Shown: positions 9,201 through 17,627, counted from the first letter of the stretch. The stretch: 64,000 nucleotides of DNA from an uncultured Anaerolineae bacterium (GCA_938049385.1 CALIBQ010000012.1:1-64000), one strand, 5' to 3'. Translations and numbers: made by a program. The notes: a model not told the origin generated them from the sequence alone.

Positions 9201-10520
9201 ATGCATGAGCTCAGAGAGAAGGCGTACAAGAAGGTCGTCAATGCCTGGTGCATGTACGACTGGGCGAACTCTGCCTTCGCCACCACCATCATGGCCGCGG
9301 TCCTGCCGCCGTTCTACAGCACCGTCGCCGGCGCCACTCTGCCGGGCAACCTGGCCACTGTCTACTGGGCTTACACCACCTCTATCGCCCTCTTGATCGG
9401 GGCGGTCATGGCGCCCATCCTGGGTGCCATCGCCGATTTCGCCGGCATCAAAAAGCGCCTGCTGGCCATTTTCGCCGGCATCGGCATCCTTTTCACCGGT
9501 CTGCTCTACCTTGTTTCTACCGGCGACTGGCTGAAGGCCTCGGTATTCGTTATCCTGGCGGAAATCGGCTTCGGCGGCTCCATTATTTTCTACGATTCCC
9601 TGCTCCCGCACATCGCCCGCCCGCAGGATATTGACCAGGTCTCCACGCGCGGCTATGCTATGGGCTACCTGGGCGGTGGGCTTCTGCTGGCCGTCAACCT
9701 GGCCATGATCATGTTCCCGAAGGTCTTCGGCCTGCCCAACACGGAGATGGCCATCCGCGTCAGCTTCCTGACGGTGGCGGTCTGGTGGGCCGTTTTCTCT
9801 ATCCCGCTGTTCCGCTATGTGCCGGAGCCGCCGGCCAGCGGCGATCCATCGTTGGGGGTCAACCCGGTCGTAGGCGGCTTCCGCCGGCTGGCCCAGACCT
9901 TCCACGACATCCGCCGCTACCGCGAGCTGACCAAGTTCCTCGTCGCCTTCTGGCTCTACAACGACGGCATCGGCACGATCATCAAGATGGCGACCATCTA
10001 CGGCGCCGAAATCGGCATCGGCACGACCGATCTAGTGGGCGCGCTCCTGCTGACGCAGTTCGTAGGGGTACCCTTCTCCATCCTCTTCGGCCGGCTGGCC
10101 CGTAAGTTGGGGACGAAACCCTCCATCTTCCTGGCCTTGGGGGTCTATACCCTGATCTCCATCGCCGGCTATTTCATGAGCACCGCCTGGCACTTCTGGG
10201 TGCTGGCCGGCGCGGTCGGGCTGGTGCAGGGCGGCAGTCAGGCCCTCAGCCGCTCCCTCTTCGGCACCATGGTGCCCAAGACCAAGACAGCCGAGTTCTT
10301 CGGCTTCTACGACATCAGCTCCAAGATCGCCGGCATCGCCGGCCCCTTCCTCTTCGGCGTGGTGGGACAGCTCACCGGCTCCAGCCGGCTGAGCATCATC
10401 TCCCTGATCGTCTTTTTCATCGGCGGCATGCTCCTGCTGACCACTGTGAACGTGGAAGAGGGGCGGCGGGCGGCACGCGAGGTAGAGCTGACGGCGGCAG
10501 TGGCGCCGGCATCGCGGTAA
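9201..10520 (+). CDS. MFS transporter of the UMF1 (Atg22-like) family
   Basis: 439 residues, twelve predicted membrane helices. The N-terminus reads KKVVNAWCMYDWANSAFATTI, and the W-x-x-Y-D-W-A-N-S-(A/V)-(F/Y) block is diagnostic of the UMF1/Atg22-like branch of the major facilitator superfamily. It also contains GAIADFAGIKK (the MFS loop 2-3 D-x-x-G motif) and, in the second half, GGSQALSRSLFGTMVPKTKTAEFFGFYD, which is conserved in this family. Yeast Atg22 exports amino acids from the vacuole; bacterial substrates are undetermined. Start ATG with TGGAGCG upstream, four bases after the methyltransferase-like gene. A bidirectional terminator follows at 10527-10557. Confidence 0.85.
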   Translation: MHELREKAYKKVVNAWCMYDWANSAFATTIMAAVLPPFYSTVAGATLPGNLATVYWAYTTSIALLIGAVMAPILGAIADFAGIKKRLLAIFAGIGILFTGLLYLVSTGDWLKASVFVILAEIGFGGSIIFYDSLLPHIARPQDIDQVSTRGYAMGYLGGGLLLAVNLAMIMFPKVFGLPNTEMAIRVSFLTVAVWWAVFSIPLFRYVPEPPASGDPSLGVNPVVGGFRRLAQTFHDIRRYRELTKFLVAFWLYNDGIGTIIKMATIYGAEIGIGTTDLVGALLLTQFVGVPFSILFGRLARKLGTKPSIFLALGVYTLISIAGYFMSTAWHFWVLAGAVGLVQGGSQALSRSLFGTMVPKTKTAEFFGFYDISSKIAGIAGPFLFGVVGQLTGSSRLSIISLIVFFIGGMLLLTTVNVEEGRRAAREVELTAAVAPASR

Positions 10521-10526
10521 ATCCGA

Positions 10527-10557
10527 ACGGGCGGGGGAAGCCCCGCCCGTTATTTTT
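10527..10557. terminator. bidirectional terminator between MFS and HAD genes
   Basis: Perfect 10-bp stem ACGGGCGGGG / CCCCGCCCGT with a GAAG tetraloop, followed by TATTTTT on the plus strand. It lies between two convergent genes and overlaps the last codons of the HAD gene. Confidence 0.8.
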
Positions 10558-11302
10558 CCACCCGCAGGTCGTGCACCGATTCGATAATCACGTCAGCGTA
10601 AGGCTCCAGGTCCTCGCGCCGGCTGATGCCGCTGGTCACGCCGACACAGCCGGCGGTGCCGGCCGCTCTGCCGGCCAGCATGTCTGCTGGCGAATCCCCC
10701 ACCATAAGGGCCTGTGCCGGCGCGATGCCCATGCGCTCGCAGACGGTCAGGATGCCGTCGGGTGCCGGCTTGGGCGCCATGACATCCTCTTCGCCGGCCA
10801 GCGCGTCCACCATGGGCCAGACGCCGGCCAGCTCCAGCATCTGGCGGGTGCGATCCCGCTTATCGGTGGTTACCACGGCGATGCGCAGGCCGGCCCCGCG
10901 CAGTTCCTGAAACAGCCGCGCCAGGTCCCCGATGGGGTACGATAGTTCGCTGAGGGCCGGCCAGGTGAACCCTTCGGTAGCCTCCTGCACGATGGCCGTG
11001 GCCTGTCCCCAGGGATGCCCATGCCGGTACAGCACCGAGGCCAGGATAGTGCGGATTTCTCCCGTCGTTGCCAGCGCGAGGGGCCCCATCGGGTCGATGT
11101 CGGTACCGTTGCAGGAGACTCCCATGCTGGCGTACAGCTCCTGGACCAGCGCCTCGTCGGCGCCGGCGAGCTCCTTCAGCCGGGCGATGTAGCGCAGGAA
11201 CAGGTACATCCACATCGCTTTGAAATCGAAGAGGGTGCCGTCCTTATCGAAAAGCACGGCGGAGACATCGAACGTGCGGCTGCCGGCGAACACCTTTGGC
11301 AT
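10550..11302 (-). CDS. HAD-family phosphatase, phosphoglycolate-phosphatase-like
   Basis: 250 residues. Motif I is VLFDKDGTLFDF (residues about 15-26), where the D-K-D-G-T form is common in one HAD subgroup. Motif II is VVTTDKRDR, and motifs III/IV are the Lys of APKPAPDG and MVGDSPADMLAGRAAG. An alpha-helical cap lies between I and II, as in the PGP/Gph subfamily. Likely removes phosphate from a small metabolite in the cytoplasm; substrate unknown. Start 11302 (MPKVFAG) is preferred over 11413, because the longer start would run into the hairpin-rich mobile element whose left end is at 11342. Confidence 0.85.
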   Translation of the reverse strand: MPKVFAGSRTFDVSAVLFDKDGTLFDFKAMWMYLFLRYIARLKELAGADEALVQELYASMGVSCNGTDIDPMGPLALATTGEIRTILASVLYRHGHPWGQATAIVQEATEGFTWPALSELSYPIGDLARLFQELRGAGLRIAVVTTDKRDRTRQMLELAGVWPMVDALAGEEDVMAPKPAPDGILTVCERMGIAPAQALMVGDSPADMLAGRAAGTAGCVGVTSGISRREDLEPYADVIIESVHDLRVEK

Positions 11303-11341
11303 ACTGACCAGTTTCCCTTCCCATGTAAAATTTCGAAACCA

Positions 11342-11626
11342 GAGGGTGTGGAAAAAGCCTGGCCCTTGAAAGGGCGGCTGTGTTTGCGAACACCTCGCCT
11401 GGTGCTGAAGCACCAGGCTTACGGTACCAAGCCCCTGTGGGGCTTCGCTTCCTCAGCCGGCGGCTTCCAGCCGCCGGCGAACTTCCGACAAGCGAGCGAC
11501 CGACCTCCGGGGCCAAGTCGAGAGCGGCCAAGAAGGTCCGGAAACCCCAACTCCCATCCCCTTCCTCGTGTAGGGGGATGGGATGTTTTGGGCCATAGTC
11601 CCCTACAGCACTCTTTCAACACCCTC
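11342..11626. mobile_element. 285-bp MITE-like element (copy D) with terminal inverted repeats and 7-bp target duplication
   Basis: It begins GAGGGTGTGGAAAAAG and ends CTTTCAACACCCTC, giving inverted ends related to those of the elements at 26254 and 62876. Directly outside both ends is the same 7-mer, GAAACCA (11335-11341 and 11627-11633). The body is a string of tight hairpins: CCTGGTGCT-GA-AGCACCAGG, AAGCCCC-TGT-GGGGCTT and GCCGGCGGCT-TCC-AGCCGCCGGC. There is no convincing coding frame, so it would need a transposase supplied elsewhere. The stretch 11398-11535 is repeated at about 41551-41690. Confidence 0.75.
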
Positions 11627-11810
11627 GAAACCATCTTCTATGATATGCGATTCTCGCCCGGGTTGTCAAAACCGGGCAGGCTTTTGCCGTACCGTGCGCC
11701 GGCTGAGGCAAGAGCCATCTGGCGAACGACGGTCATCTGCACAGATGCCGGCTGTGCCGGTGCGGTGCCGGCAATGTTGGGAAAATTGCGCATGAATTTT
11801 ATGTATAGTA
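11627..11810. other. intergenic, no feature recognised
   Basis: Between the MITE-like element and the LysM promoter I see no conserved frame, hairpin or operator that I can name. Confidence 0.5.
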
Positions 11811-11839
11811 TTGACTTGAGGGCACTGCTGGTGTATAAT
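11811..11839 (+). promoter_or_regulatory. strong promoter of the LysM gene
   Basis: TTGACT (11811-11816) and TATAAT (11834-11839) are separated by 17 bp. The predicted start of transcription is near 11846, leaving a leader of about 80 bases before the AAAGGAGG ribosome site. Confidence 0.75.
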
Positions 11840-11924
11840 AGAACTTGACGAAAACGGTTATTGGGTTCTGGCGCAAGGTCTCGCTTACCCGCTGTGACGT
11901 GCCCGACTTGAAAGGAGGCAAACG

Positions 11925-12344
11925 ATGACATTCGGCAGGAATCGCAAAGTGCTGGTTTCCCTGGCATTGGTGCTGGTGATGCTCCTGGGAATGGGTTCCA
12001 CCATTCAGGCCGCCCCGCCGGCCAGCGCCTCGTGTTTTTATTACACGGTGCGCTGGGGGGACACGCTGAGCAGTATTGCCTGGCGCTTCGGCGACAACAT
12101 CTGGAACCTGGCGGCGCGCAACGGCATCGCCAACATCAACTACATCTACGCCGGCCAGGTGCTGTACGTCTGCTCGTTGTATCCGGCGCCGGCCCCCTCG
12201 CCGGCATATCACGTGGTGCGCTGGGGTGAGACGCTGTGGTCCATCGCGCGGCTGTACGGGACCACGCCCTGGGCCATCGCCTCGCTCAACGGCATCTACA
12301 ACCTCAACCTGATTTACGCCGGCCAGGTACTGCGCGTGCGGTAA
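11925..12344 (+). CDS. secreted protein with two LysM domains
   Basis: 139 residues. An N-terminal signal peptide (KVLVSLALVLVMLLGMG, then AQAA-like cleavage around residues 30-36) is followed by two LysM repeats. The first reads YTVRWGDTLSSIAWRFG...AARNGI...YAGQVLYV and the second HVVRWGETLWSIARLYG...ASLNGI...YAGQVLRV. LysM domains bind N-acetylglucosamine-containing glycans such as peptidoglycan. There is no catalytic domain, so this is a wall-binding protein rather than a hydrolase. It has its own strong promoter, a strong AAAGGAGG site and a rho-independent terminator, so it is probably expressed abundantly as a single-gene unit. Role beyond wall binding unknown. Confidence 0.92.
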   Translation: MTFGRNRKVLVSLALVLVMLLGMGSTIQAAPPASASCFYYTVRWGDTLSSIAWRFGDNIWNLAARNGIANINYIYAGQVLYVCSLYPAPAPSPAYHVVRWGETLWSIARLYGTTPWAIASLNGIYNLNLIYAGQVLRVR

Positions 12345-12365
12345 ACCCATCTTTTTTAACCCTCA

Positions 12366-12396
12366 GGGGCCGGGGTGCACCCGGCCCCTTCTTTTT
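12366..12396 (+). terminator. rho-independent terminator of the LysM gene
   Basis: 9-bp GC stem GGGGCCGGG / CCCGGCCCC with loop GTGCA, followed by TTCTTTTT. Confidence 0.85.
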
Positions 12397-12479
12397 ATCC
12401 CCGCCCCTGCGCCGGCAGTGTACAACTGAGTCTGATCCAAGGCGCCATGCAGGAATGTTGTTCGCCTGTACATCCATTC

Positions 12480-12508
12480 TTGACAAATCCGACAGTTAGT
12501 GATATAAT
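12480..12508 (+). promoter_or_regulatory. consensus promoter of the first flavoprotein gene
   Basis: TTGACA (12480-12485) and TATAAT (12503-12508), spacer 17 bp: a perfect consensus. The leader to the start codon at 12646 is about 130 bases. Nothing else is recognised in the 12397-12479 gap. Confidence 0.75.
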
Positions 12509-12645
12509 TAACAATGTCAGGTGAAGTATATAGCAATATCAACGAGGGCATTTTGCGCTCAGGCCCGGTGACAGCATGTGAAGGTGGTTGACAGCCCGTG
12601 CATCCGCACGCGCTGATATTTGAAATATCAAGGGAGGAAAAAACG

Positions 12646-14166
12646 ATGGCACAGAAAGAGATTTCCCGTAAGATGTTCCTGAAAGGCACGGCGGCGGTGG
12701 GCGCCACCACTGCGGCGGCCAGCGCGCTGGCAGGATGCGCGCAGAAACCCGCCGGCGAGAGCGCTGTCCCCGCCAAGTGGGACCGCGAGACCGAGGTATT
12801 GATCATCGGCACCGGCTTCGCCGGCCTGGCCGCCGCGCTGGAAGCTCACGGCGCCGGCTCCCAGGTGCTGGTGCTGGAGAAGATGGAAGTACCCGGCGGC
12901 AACTCCGCCATCAACGGCGGCGTGTACGCGGCCTGGGACTCCCGCATCCGCCGCAAGTTCCCCGACCTGCCCGAAGACTCCGCCGAGATCATGATGGAAG
13001 ACATGCTGAAGGCCGGCCAGCGCCTGAACTGGCCCGCCCTGGTGAAAAAGGTGGCGACCGAGTCGGTGGACGGCATCGAGTGGCTGCTCGATCTGGGCAC
13101 CCCGTTCCAGGAGAAGATCGTGCAGGCCGGCGGCCACTCCCGCCCCCGCACTCACACCACGGTGAACGCTTCCGGCAGTGATGCCATCAAGGCCATGCTG
13201 AAGAAGGCGGAGGAGCTGAAGATCGAGATCCTCTACGAGCACAAAGTGACCCGCCTCATCCGCGAAGGGTGCGGTAAGGGCCGCGTGCTGGGCGTCGAGG
13301 TCGAGACCGGCGAGCAGAAGAAGTACTTCAAGGCTAAGAAGGCGGTCATCATCGCCACCGGCGGCTTCTGCAGAAACGTCGAACTGCGCGCTAAGTTTGT
13401 GCCCTGGCTGACGGCGGAATTCCCCAGCACCAACCATCCCGGCGCTACCGGTGAGGTCATGGTGGAAGCCATGCGCATCGGTGCCGCCGCAACCCAGCTC
13501 GACTGGATCCAGCTCTATCCCTTTGCCGATCCTGCGACCGGCATCCTGGACCGGCCGGCAGTCATCCCGTTCAACGCGCCGGCTTACTGCATCTACGTGG
13601 CCAAGAACGGCAAGCGCTTCGTGAACGAGCTGGCCGACCGCAAGGTGTGCGCCGATGCCCAGCTTTTCGGGGTCAAGGAAAAGCCCACCTTCACCATCTT
13701 CGACGATTCCAAGGTGGATGAGTTCTTCAATCGCGAACATATCGCAGATGGCATCCAGAAGGGACGCATCATCCGGGCGGACACCCTGGAGGAGCTGGCG
13801 CAGAAGGCCGGCATTGACGCCGCCGCCCTGAAAGAGACGGTCGCCCGCTACAACGAGATGGTGGACAAGGGCGTGGATGAGGACTTCGGCAAGCCCAGCA
13901 TGAAGGCCAAGATCGAGAAGCCGCCCTTCTACGCCATCCCGCAGTGGCCCTCTGTGCACCACACCATGGGCGGCCTGCAGATCACCGATAAGGCCCAGGT
14001 GCTGGACCTGGACGGCAACGTCATCCCCGGCCTGTATGCCGCCGGCGAGGTCACCGGTGGTGTGCACGGCGCGGTGCGCCTGGGAAGCTGTGCCTTCGTC
14101 GACTGCATCGTGATGGGCCGCACCGCCGGCAAGAACGCCGCCGCCGCCGAGACGCCGGCCGCGTAA
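12646..14166 (+). CDS. exported FAD-dependent reductase, fumarate/urocanate reductase family (paralogue 1)
   Basis: 506 residues. N-terminus: SRKMFLKG, a hydrophobic stretch, then SALAGC. This reads as a twin-arginine-type signal (RK instead of RR) combined with a lipobox, so probably a lipoprotein outside the membrane. FAD is bound by VLIIGTGFAGLAAALEA and EKMEVPGGNSAINGG. The catalytic features of flavocytochrome c/fumarate reductase are visible: STNHPGATGE, GKRFVNELADRK, VHHTMGGL and AAGEVTGGVHGAVRLG, which supply the expected His and Arg residues. There is no heme domain, so electrons must come from another protein, most likely the pentaheme cytochrome encoded next. Start 12646 is supported by GGGAGGA. 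The substrate may be fumarate, urocanate, an acrylate derivative or a steroid-like compound and cannot be decided. Confidence 0.88.
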   Translation: MAQKEISRKMFLKGTAAVGATTAAASALAGCAQKPAGESAVPAKWDRETEVLIIGTGFAGLAAALEAHGAGSQVLVLEKMEVPGGNSAINGGVYAAWDSRIRRKFPDLPEDSAEIMMEDMLKAGQRLNWPALVKKVATESVDGIEWLLDLGTPFQEKIVQAGGHSRPRTHTTVNASGSDAIKAMLKKAEELKIEILYEHKVTRLIREGCGKGRVLGVEVETGEQKKYFKAKKAVIIATGGFCRNVELRAKFVPWLTAEFPSTNHPGATGEVMVEAMRIGAAATQLDWIQLYPFADPATGILDRPAVIPFNAPAYCIYVAKNGKRFVNELADRKVCADAQLFGVKEKPTFTIFDDSKVDEFFNREHIADGIQKGRIIRADTLEELAQKAGIDAAALKETVARYNEMVDKGVDEDFGKPSMKAKIEKPPFYAIPQWPSVHHTMGGLQITDKAQVLDLDGNVIPGLYAAGEVTGGVHGAVRLGSCAFVDCIVMGRTAGKNAAAAETPAA

Positions 14167-14191
14167 TGTGATCTCACTGCCGGTAACCTAC

Positions 14192-14226
14192 AGCCTGGGG
14201 AGCCTGGGCCGGCTCCCCAGGCTTTT
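14192..14226 (+). terminator. terminator of the first flavoprotein gene
   Basis: 12-bp stem GCCTGGGGAGCC / GGCTCCCCAGGC around TGGGCC, followed by TTTTC. The cytochrome gene therefore starts a separate transcript. Confidence 0.85.
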
Positions 14227-14264
14227 CTCGCGCCGGCACGTTCGGAAACACCGCACCGGTCGAT

Positions 14265-14293
14265 TTGACATTCTCATTGTTTGGTGATAAATT
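14265..14293 (+). promoter_or_regulatory. promoter of the cytochrome gene
   Basis: TTGACA (14265-14270) and TAAATT (14288-14293) with a 17-bp spacer, 55 bp before the start codon. Confidence 0.55.
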
Positions 14294-14348
14294 ACGCGAG
14301 ACTTATAATACTAAGTATATAACACACAGACCTGATGGAGATATGACA

Positions 14349-14864
14349 ATGAACGCACCAACAACCCCACCATCCCCCAAGGGGCTAAAGGGATTTATCG
14401 CCCGACGGGGTATCGCCTGCACCATCGTTATCGCCCTGTTCATCCTGCTGGTGGCCGCTAACGCCGTGTACGCGCTCTGGGAGGCAAGCTACAATCCCTC
14501 GTTCTGCAGTCTCTGCCATATCATCCGCCCCTATGTGGATTCCTACCATACTTCCGAGTATCTCGACAACATCCACCAGCAGGCCAACGTGGGATGCAAG
14601 GACTGCCATGTCACCACGCCGATCGGGGCCCTCCAGGAAGTCGCCGCCTACGTGACGGGGAATTACGAAAATCCTCTCAAGGAAAGGAAGATAGGCACCG
14701 ATGTGTGCCTGAAATGTCACCGCTCCTATGAATCGCTGGCGGAGCGCACCGCGCATTTGAACCGGAACCCCCATGAGAGCCACTGGCCGAACCTGCGCTG
14801 TACCGTCTGCCACAAGTCGCACCGGCCGGCGGAAAACTACTGCGCCCAGTGTCATCAGGACTAG
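14349..14864 (+). CDS. membrane-anchored pentaheme c-type cytochrome, NapC/NirT/NrfH-like
   Basis: 171 residues. One N-terminal transmembrane helix (about residues 22-42, TIVIALFILLVAANAVYAL) is followed by an extracytoplasmic part with five CxxCH heme sites: CSLCH, CKDCH, CLKCH, CTVCH and CAQCH. The single anchor plus closely spaced hemes is the plan of NapC/NrfH quinol dehydrogenases, which pass electrons from menaquinol to periplasmic reductases. Most of those have four hemes; this one has five and is short. It lies between two flavoprotein genes of the fumarate-reductase family, so it is the natural electron donor for one or both. Start 14349 is chosen over 14343 because GGAG is then eight bases upstream. 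Confidence 0.88.
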   Translation: MNAPTTPPSPKGLKGFIARRGIACTIVIALFILLVAANAVYALWEASYNPSFCSLCHIIRPYVDSYHTSEYLDNIHQQANVGCKDCHVTTPIGALQEVAAYVTGNYENPLKERKIGTDVCLKCHRSYESLAERTAHLNRNPHESHWPNLRCTVCHKSHRPAENYCAQCHQD

Positions 14865-14977
14865 GCGGCACACTGCCAGCGCGCATTCGGATGTCGTGCG
14901 GAACGCGCTGGGCCGGCCCGCCGGCCCAGCCGGATGAAATACACGATAAAACATGGTTACAACATGAGGAGGCGAAG

Positions 14978-16504
14978 ATGTCCAGCAAAGTATCACGCAA
15001 GCAGTTCCTGAAGGGCATGGCCGTGGGCGGCACCATGACGCTGGCGGCGAGCACGCTCGCCGGCTGTCAGAAAGCCATGCCCAGCGGCCCCGTCCCTTCC
15101 AAGTGGGACGAAGAGGCGGATGTAGTGGTTGTCGGTACCGGGTTCGCCGGCCTGGCGGCGGCCATCGAGGCCAAGAACGCCGGCGCGGCTGTCAAAGTGA
15201 TTGACAAGATGGAGACCCCCGGCGGCAACTCCATCATCAACGGCGGTGACTTCGCCGCCCCCGGCAACTGGTACCAGAAGGAGCAGGGCATTGAGGACTC
15301 GCCGGAGCTGATGCTGAAGGACATGCTCAAGGCCGGCCTGAACCTCAACCACGTGGACCGGGCCAAGGTCCTCACAGAGAAGGCCCTCGAGGCGGCGGAA
15401 TGGGCCCGCGATTACATCGGCGCGGAATTCTACCGCCTGACCTTCCACGGCGGTCACTCCGTCCCGCGCACCGTTCAGCTTGTCAAAGGCGGCTCTGAGC
15501 TCATCAACAAGATGCTCAAGAAGCTCCAAGAGCTGGGCGTGACCGTGGAGACCCAGCGCAAGCTGGAGCGCCTGATCGTGGATGAGGCCGGCCGCGTGGT
15601 CGGTATCGAAGCGCGCGACGGGTACACCTTCGGTGATGAGACCAGCGGCAAGACCATTTACATCAAGGCCAAAAAGGCGGTCGTGCTGGCCACCGGCGGT
15701 TTCTCCCGCGATATCAAGATGCGCATGATCCACGACCCGCGCCTGACCGAAGCTTTCGAGAGCACCAACCACCCCGGCGCCACCGGCGAGGCCCTGCGCG
15801 CCGCCCTGAAGATCGGCGCCATGGATGTGCACATGGACTGGATCCAGCTCGGCCCTTGGGCCAGCCCGGATGAGCCTGGCTTCGGCTATGTGCCGCTCTT
15901 CTGCGAGCGCGTGGTCGGTTGGGCGCCCATGATCAACCCCAAGACCGGCAAGCGCTTCATCAACGAGACCGGCAACCGCAAGGTGCGCGCCGATGCCATC
16001 ATCGAGATCGGCGTGCCGGTGATCATCGTGGCGGACACCTACGCCACGGAGAAGAACGTGCCGGCCAACGTTATCGAGAACGGCCTCAAGATCGGCGCTA
16101 TCAAAAAGTTCGACACCCTGGAAGAGGTCGCCAAGGAATACGGCATCCCGTGGGATGCCTTCAAGGCGGAAGTCGAGCGCTGGAACCAGTTCGTTGAGAA
16201 CAAGAAGGATGAAGATTTCAACTGCATGATCTTCCAGGACGCCAAGCCGCTGGGCTTCCAGCCGCCGTTCTATGCGGCCCGCCTGTGGCCGAAGGTGCAC
16301 CACACCATGGGCGGCCTGGTGACGGACGTGAACGGCCGCGTCATCAACCAGGACTTCCAGCCTATTCCCGGCCTGTATGCCGCCGGCGAGGTGACGGGCG
16401 GTATCCACGGCGCCGTGCGCCTGGGCGGTGTGGCTATGGCTGACTGCGTCGTCTTCGGCCGCATCGCCGGCAAGAACGCCGCCGCCGAGACGCCGGCCGC
16501 CTAA
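14978..16504 (+). CDS. exported FAD-dependent reductase, fumarate/urocanate reductase family (paralogue 2)
   Basis: 508 residues, clearly paralogous to the gene at 12646 over its whole length. N-terminus VSRKQFLKG, hydrophobic stretch, then STLAGC: the same RK variant of the Tat motif joined to a lipobox. FAD-binding VVVVGTGFAGLAAAIEA and DKMETPGGNSIINGG; catalytic region STNHPGATGE, GKRFINETGNRK, VHHTMGGL and GEVTGGIHGAVRLG. It differs from paralogue 1 around the substrate pocket (for example WIQLGPWASPDEPGFG against WIQLYPFADPATG), so the two may reduce different substrates. It follows the cytochrome by 113 bp with a GAGGAGG ribosome site and no visible terminator between, so co-transcription with the cytochrome is likely. 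Confidence 0.88.
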   Translation: MSSKVSRKQFLKGMAVGGTMTLAASTLAGCQKAMPSGPVPSKWDEEADVVVVGTGFAGLAAAIEAKNAGAAVKVIDKMETPGGNSIINGGDFAAPGNWYQKEQGIEDSPELMLKDMLKAGLNLNHVDRAKVLTEKALEAAEWARDYIGAEFYRLTFHGGHSVPRTVQLVKGGSELINKMLKKLQELGVTVETQRKLERLIVDEAGRVVGIEARDGYTFGDETSGKTIYIKAKKAVVLATGGFSRDIKMRMIHDPRLTEAFESTNHPGATGEALRAALKIGAMDVHMDWIQLGPWASPDEPGFGYVPLFCERVVGWAPMINPKTGKRFINETGNRKVRADAIIEIGVPVIIVADTYATEKNVPANVIENGLKIGAIKKFDTLEEVAKEYGIPWDAFKAEVERWNQFVENKKDEDFNCMIFQDAKPLGFQPPFYAARLWPKVHHTMGGLVTDVNGRVINQDFQPIPGLYAAGEVTGGIHGAVRLGGVAMADCVVFGRIAGKNAAAETPAA

Positions 16505-16534
16505 TTCGCAAACCCCCTTGGTCTACTCACGAAA

Positions 16535-16560
16535 ACAGGGGAGCCATCTGGCTCCCCTGT
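16535..16560. terminator. hairpin between convergent genes
   Basis: Perfect 11-bp stem ACAGGGGAGCC / GGCTCCCCTGT with loop ATCT. It lacks a long T-run on either strand but sits just after the second flavoprotein and just before the end of the convergent peptidase gene. Confidence 0.55.
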
Positions 16561-16584
16561 CTCGTTCTCGATACAAAACGGCGC

Positions 16585-17607
16585 TTAATTTCCTAGTTCG
16601 ATCGGCTGAGCGACCAGGCGCAGGAGCAGGTCCAGGGCAGCGCGCACATCGCGCTGGTCCACCATCTCCGACGGGGTATGGGCATAGCGCGTAGGGACGG
16701 AGAGGACGCCGGCCGGCACCCCCTCGCGGCTGACCTGCAGGGCATAGGCATCGGTCGTCCCGCGCCGCAGTACCTCCAATTGATAGGGGATGCCCGTCCT
16801 TTCCGCCATCTGTACCATATGCCGGCGCAGTCCTGGATGCGCGATCATGCCGCTGTCCTTGACCTTGATGGCCACCCCCTTGCCCAATTCCACGGCCATC
16901 TTCTCTCCTTCCGGCACATCGCCGGTGGTGGTGATATCCACGGCGATGGCCACGTCCGGCTCCACGCCGTAGGCCGAGACCGCCGCGCCGCGCAGTCCGA
17001 TCTCCTCCTGCACCGTAAACACCACATAGAGGTCGTAGATGCTTTCCTTCACCTGGCGCAGGAACTCCACCAGCACGGCACAGCCGATGCGGTCGTCCAT
17101 AGCCTTGCCCACCCAGCGCGTGCCCTGGGCGAAGAAGGGGCGGTGGAAGCCGGCCACATCCCCGACGCGCACCGGGCAGTCCGCCGGCGAGGTCGCCCCC
17201 ACATCAATGAACAGCTTTTCCAGCGGCGGGATTTTGTCCTCCCGCCAGCGTTCCTCGATGCCAATAACGCCCAGCGTGCCGTTCTCGAATACCACCCGGC
17301 CGCCCAGGAGGGTCAGCGGGAACACCCCGCCCACAGGATGGAAGCGCAGGAAGCCCTTCTCGTCAATATAGCTGACGATGAGGCCAATTTCATCCATGTG
17401 GGCGGCCAGCATCAGCCGGCCAGCGGCCGGCGATACACTGGCGCGCTTCAGGGCAATCAGGTTGCCCAGCGCATCCACCCGCTGTTCATCCACATACGGC
17501 GCAATGCGCTCCGCAATCAGCTTCCGCACCCTGCCTTCCGCCCCTGATGGGCCGTATGCCTCGGTCAGTTCTCGGACGATCTCTTCCACGGTGTATGCCT
17601 CTCTCAC
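16585..17607 (-). CDS. M42 family metallopeptidase (third gene of the peptidase operon)
   Basis: 340 residues. The co-catalytic dinuclear metal site of M42 aminopeptidases can be read: LAAHMDEIGL (first His and Asp), GKAMDDRIGCAVLVE (bridging Asp), FTVQEEIGLRGA (catalytic Glu plus metal Glu), VAIDITTTGD (Asp) and RYAHTPSEM near the end (last His). These enzymes form dodecameric shells and remove N-terminal residues from peptides in the cytoplasm; specificity varies from Glu/Asp to hydrophobic. Start is GTG at 17607 without a clear ribosome site, so the exact start is uncertain. It lies 20 bp after the next M42 gene, in the same operon. Confidence 0.9.
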   Translation of the reverse strand: MREAYTVEEIVRELTEAYGPSGAEGRVRKLIAERIAPYVDEQRVDALGNLIALKRASVSPAAGRLMLAAHMDEIGLIVSYIDEKGFLRFHPVGGVFPLTLLGGRVVFENGTLGVIGIEERWREDKIPPLEKLFIDVGATSPADCPVRVGDVAGFHRPFFAQGTRWVGKAMDDRIGCAVLVEFLRQVKESIYDLYVVFTVQEEIGLRGAAVSAYGVEPDVAIAVDITTTGDVPEGEKMAVELGKGVAIKVKDSGMIAHPGLRRHMVQMAERTGIPYQLEVLRRGTTDAYALQVSREGVPAGVLSVPTRYAHTPSEMVDQRDVRAALDLLLRLVAQPIELGN

Positions 17608-17627
17608 ATGTCACGTGATGCGATGGG

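Noticed and set aside
12628-14067. 479-codon minus-strand frame over the first flavoprotein (similar one at 14993-16408)
   Set aside because: Antisense shadows of GC-rich genes; they mirror each other only because the two sense genes are paralogous.
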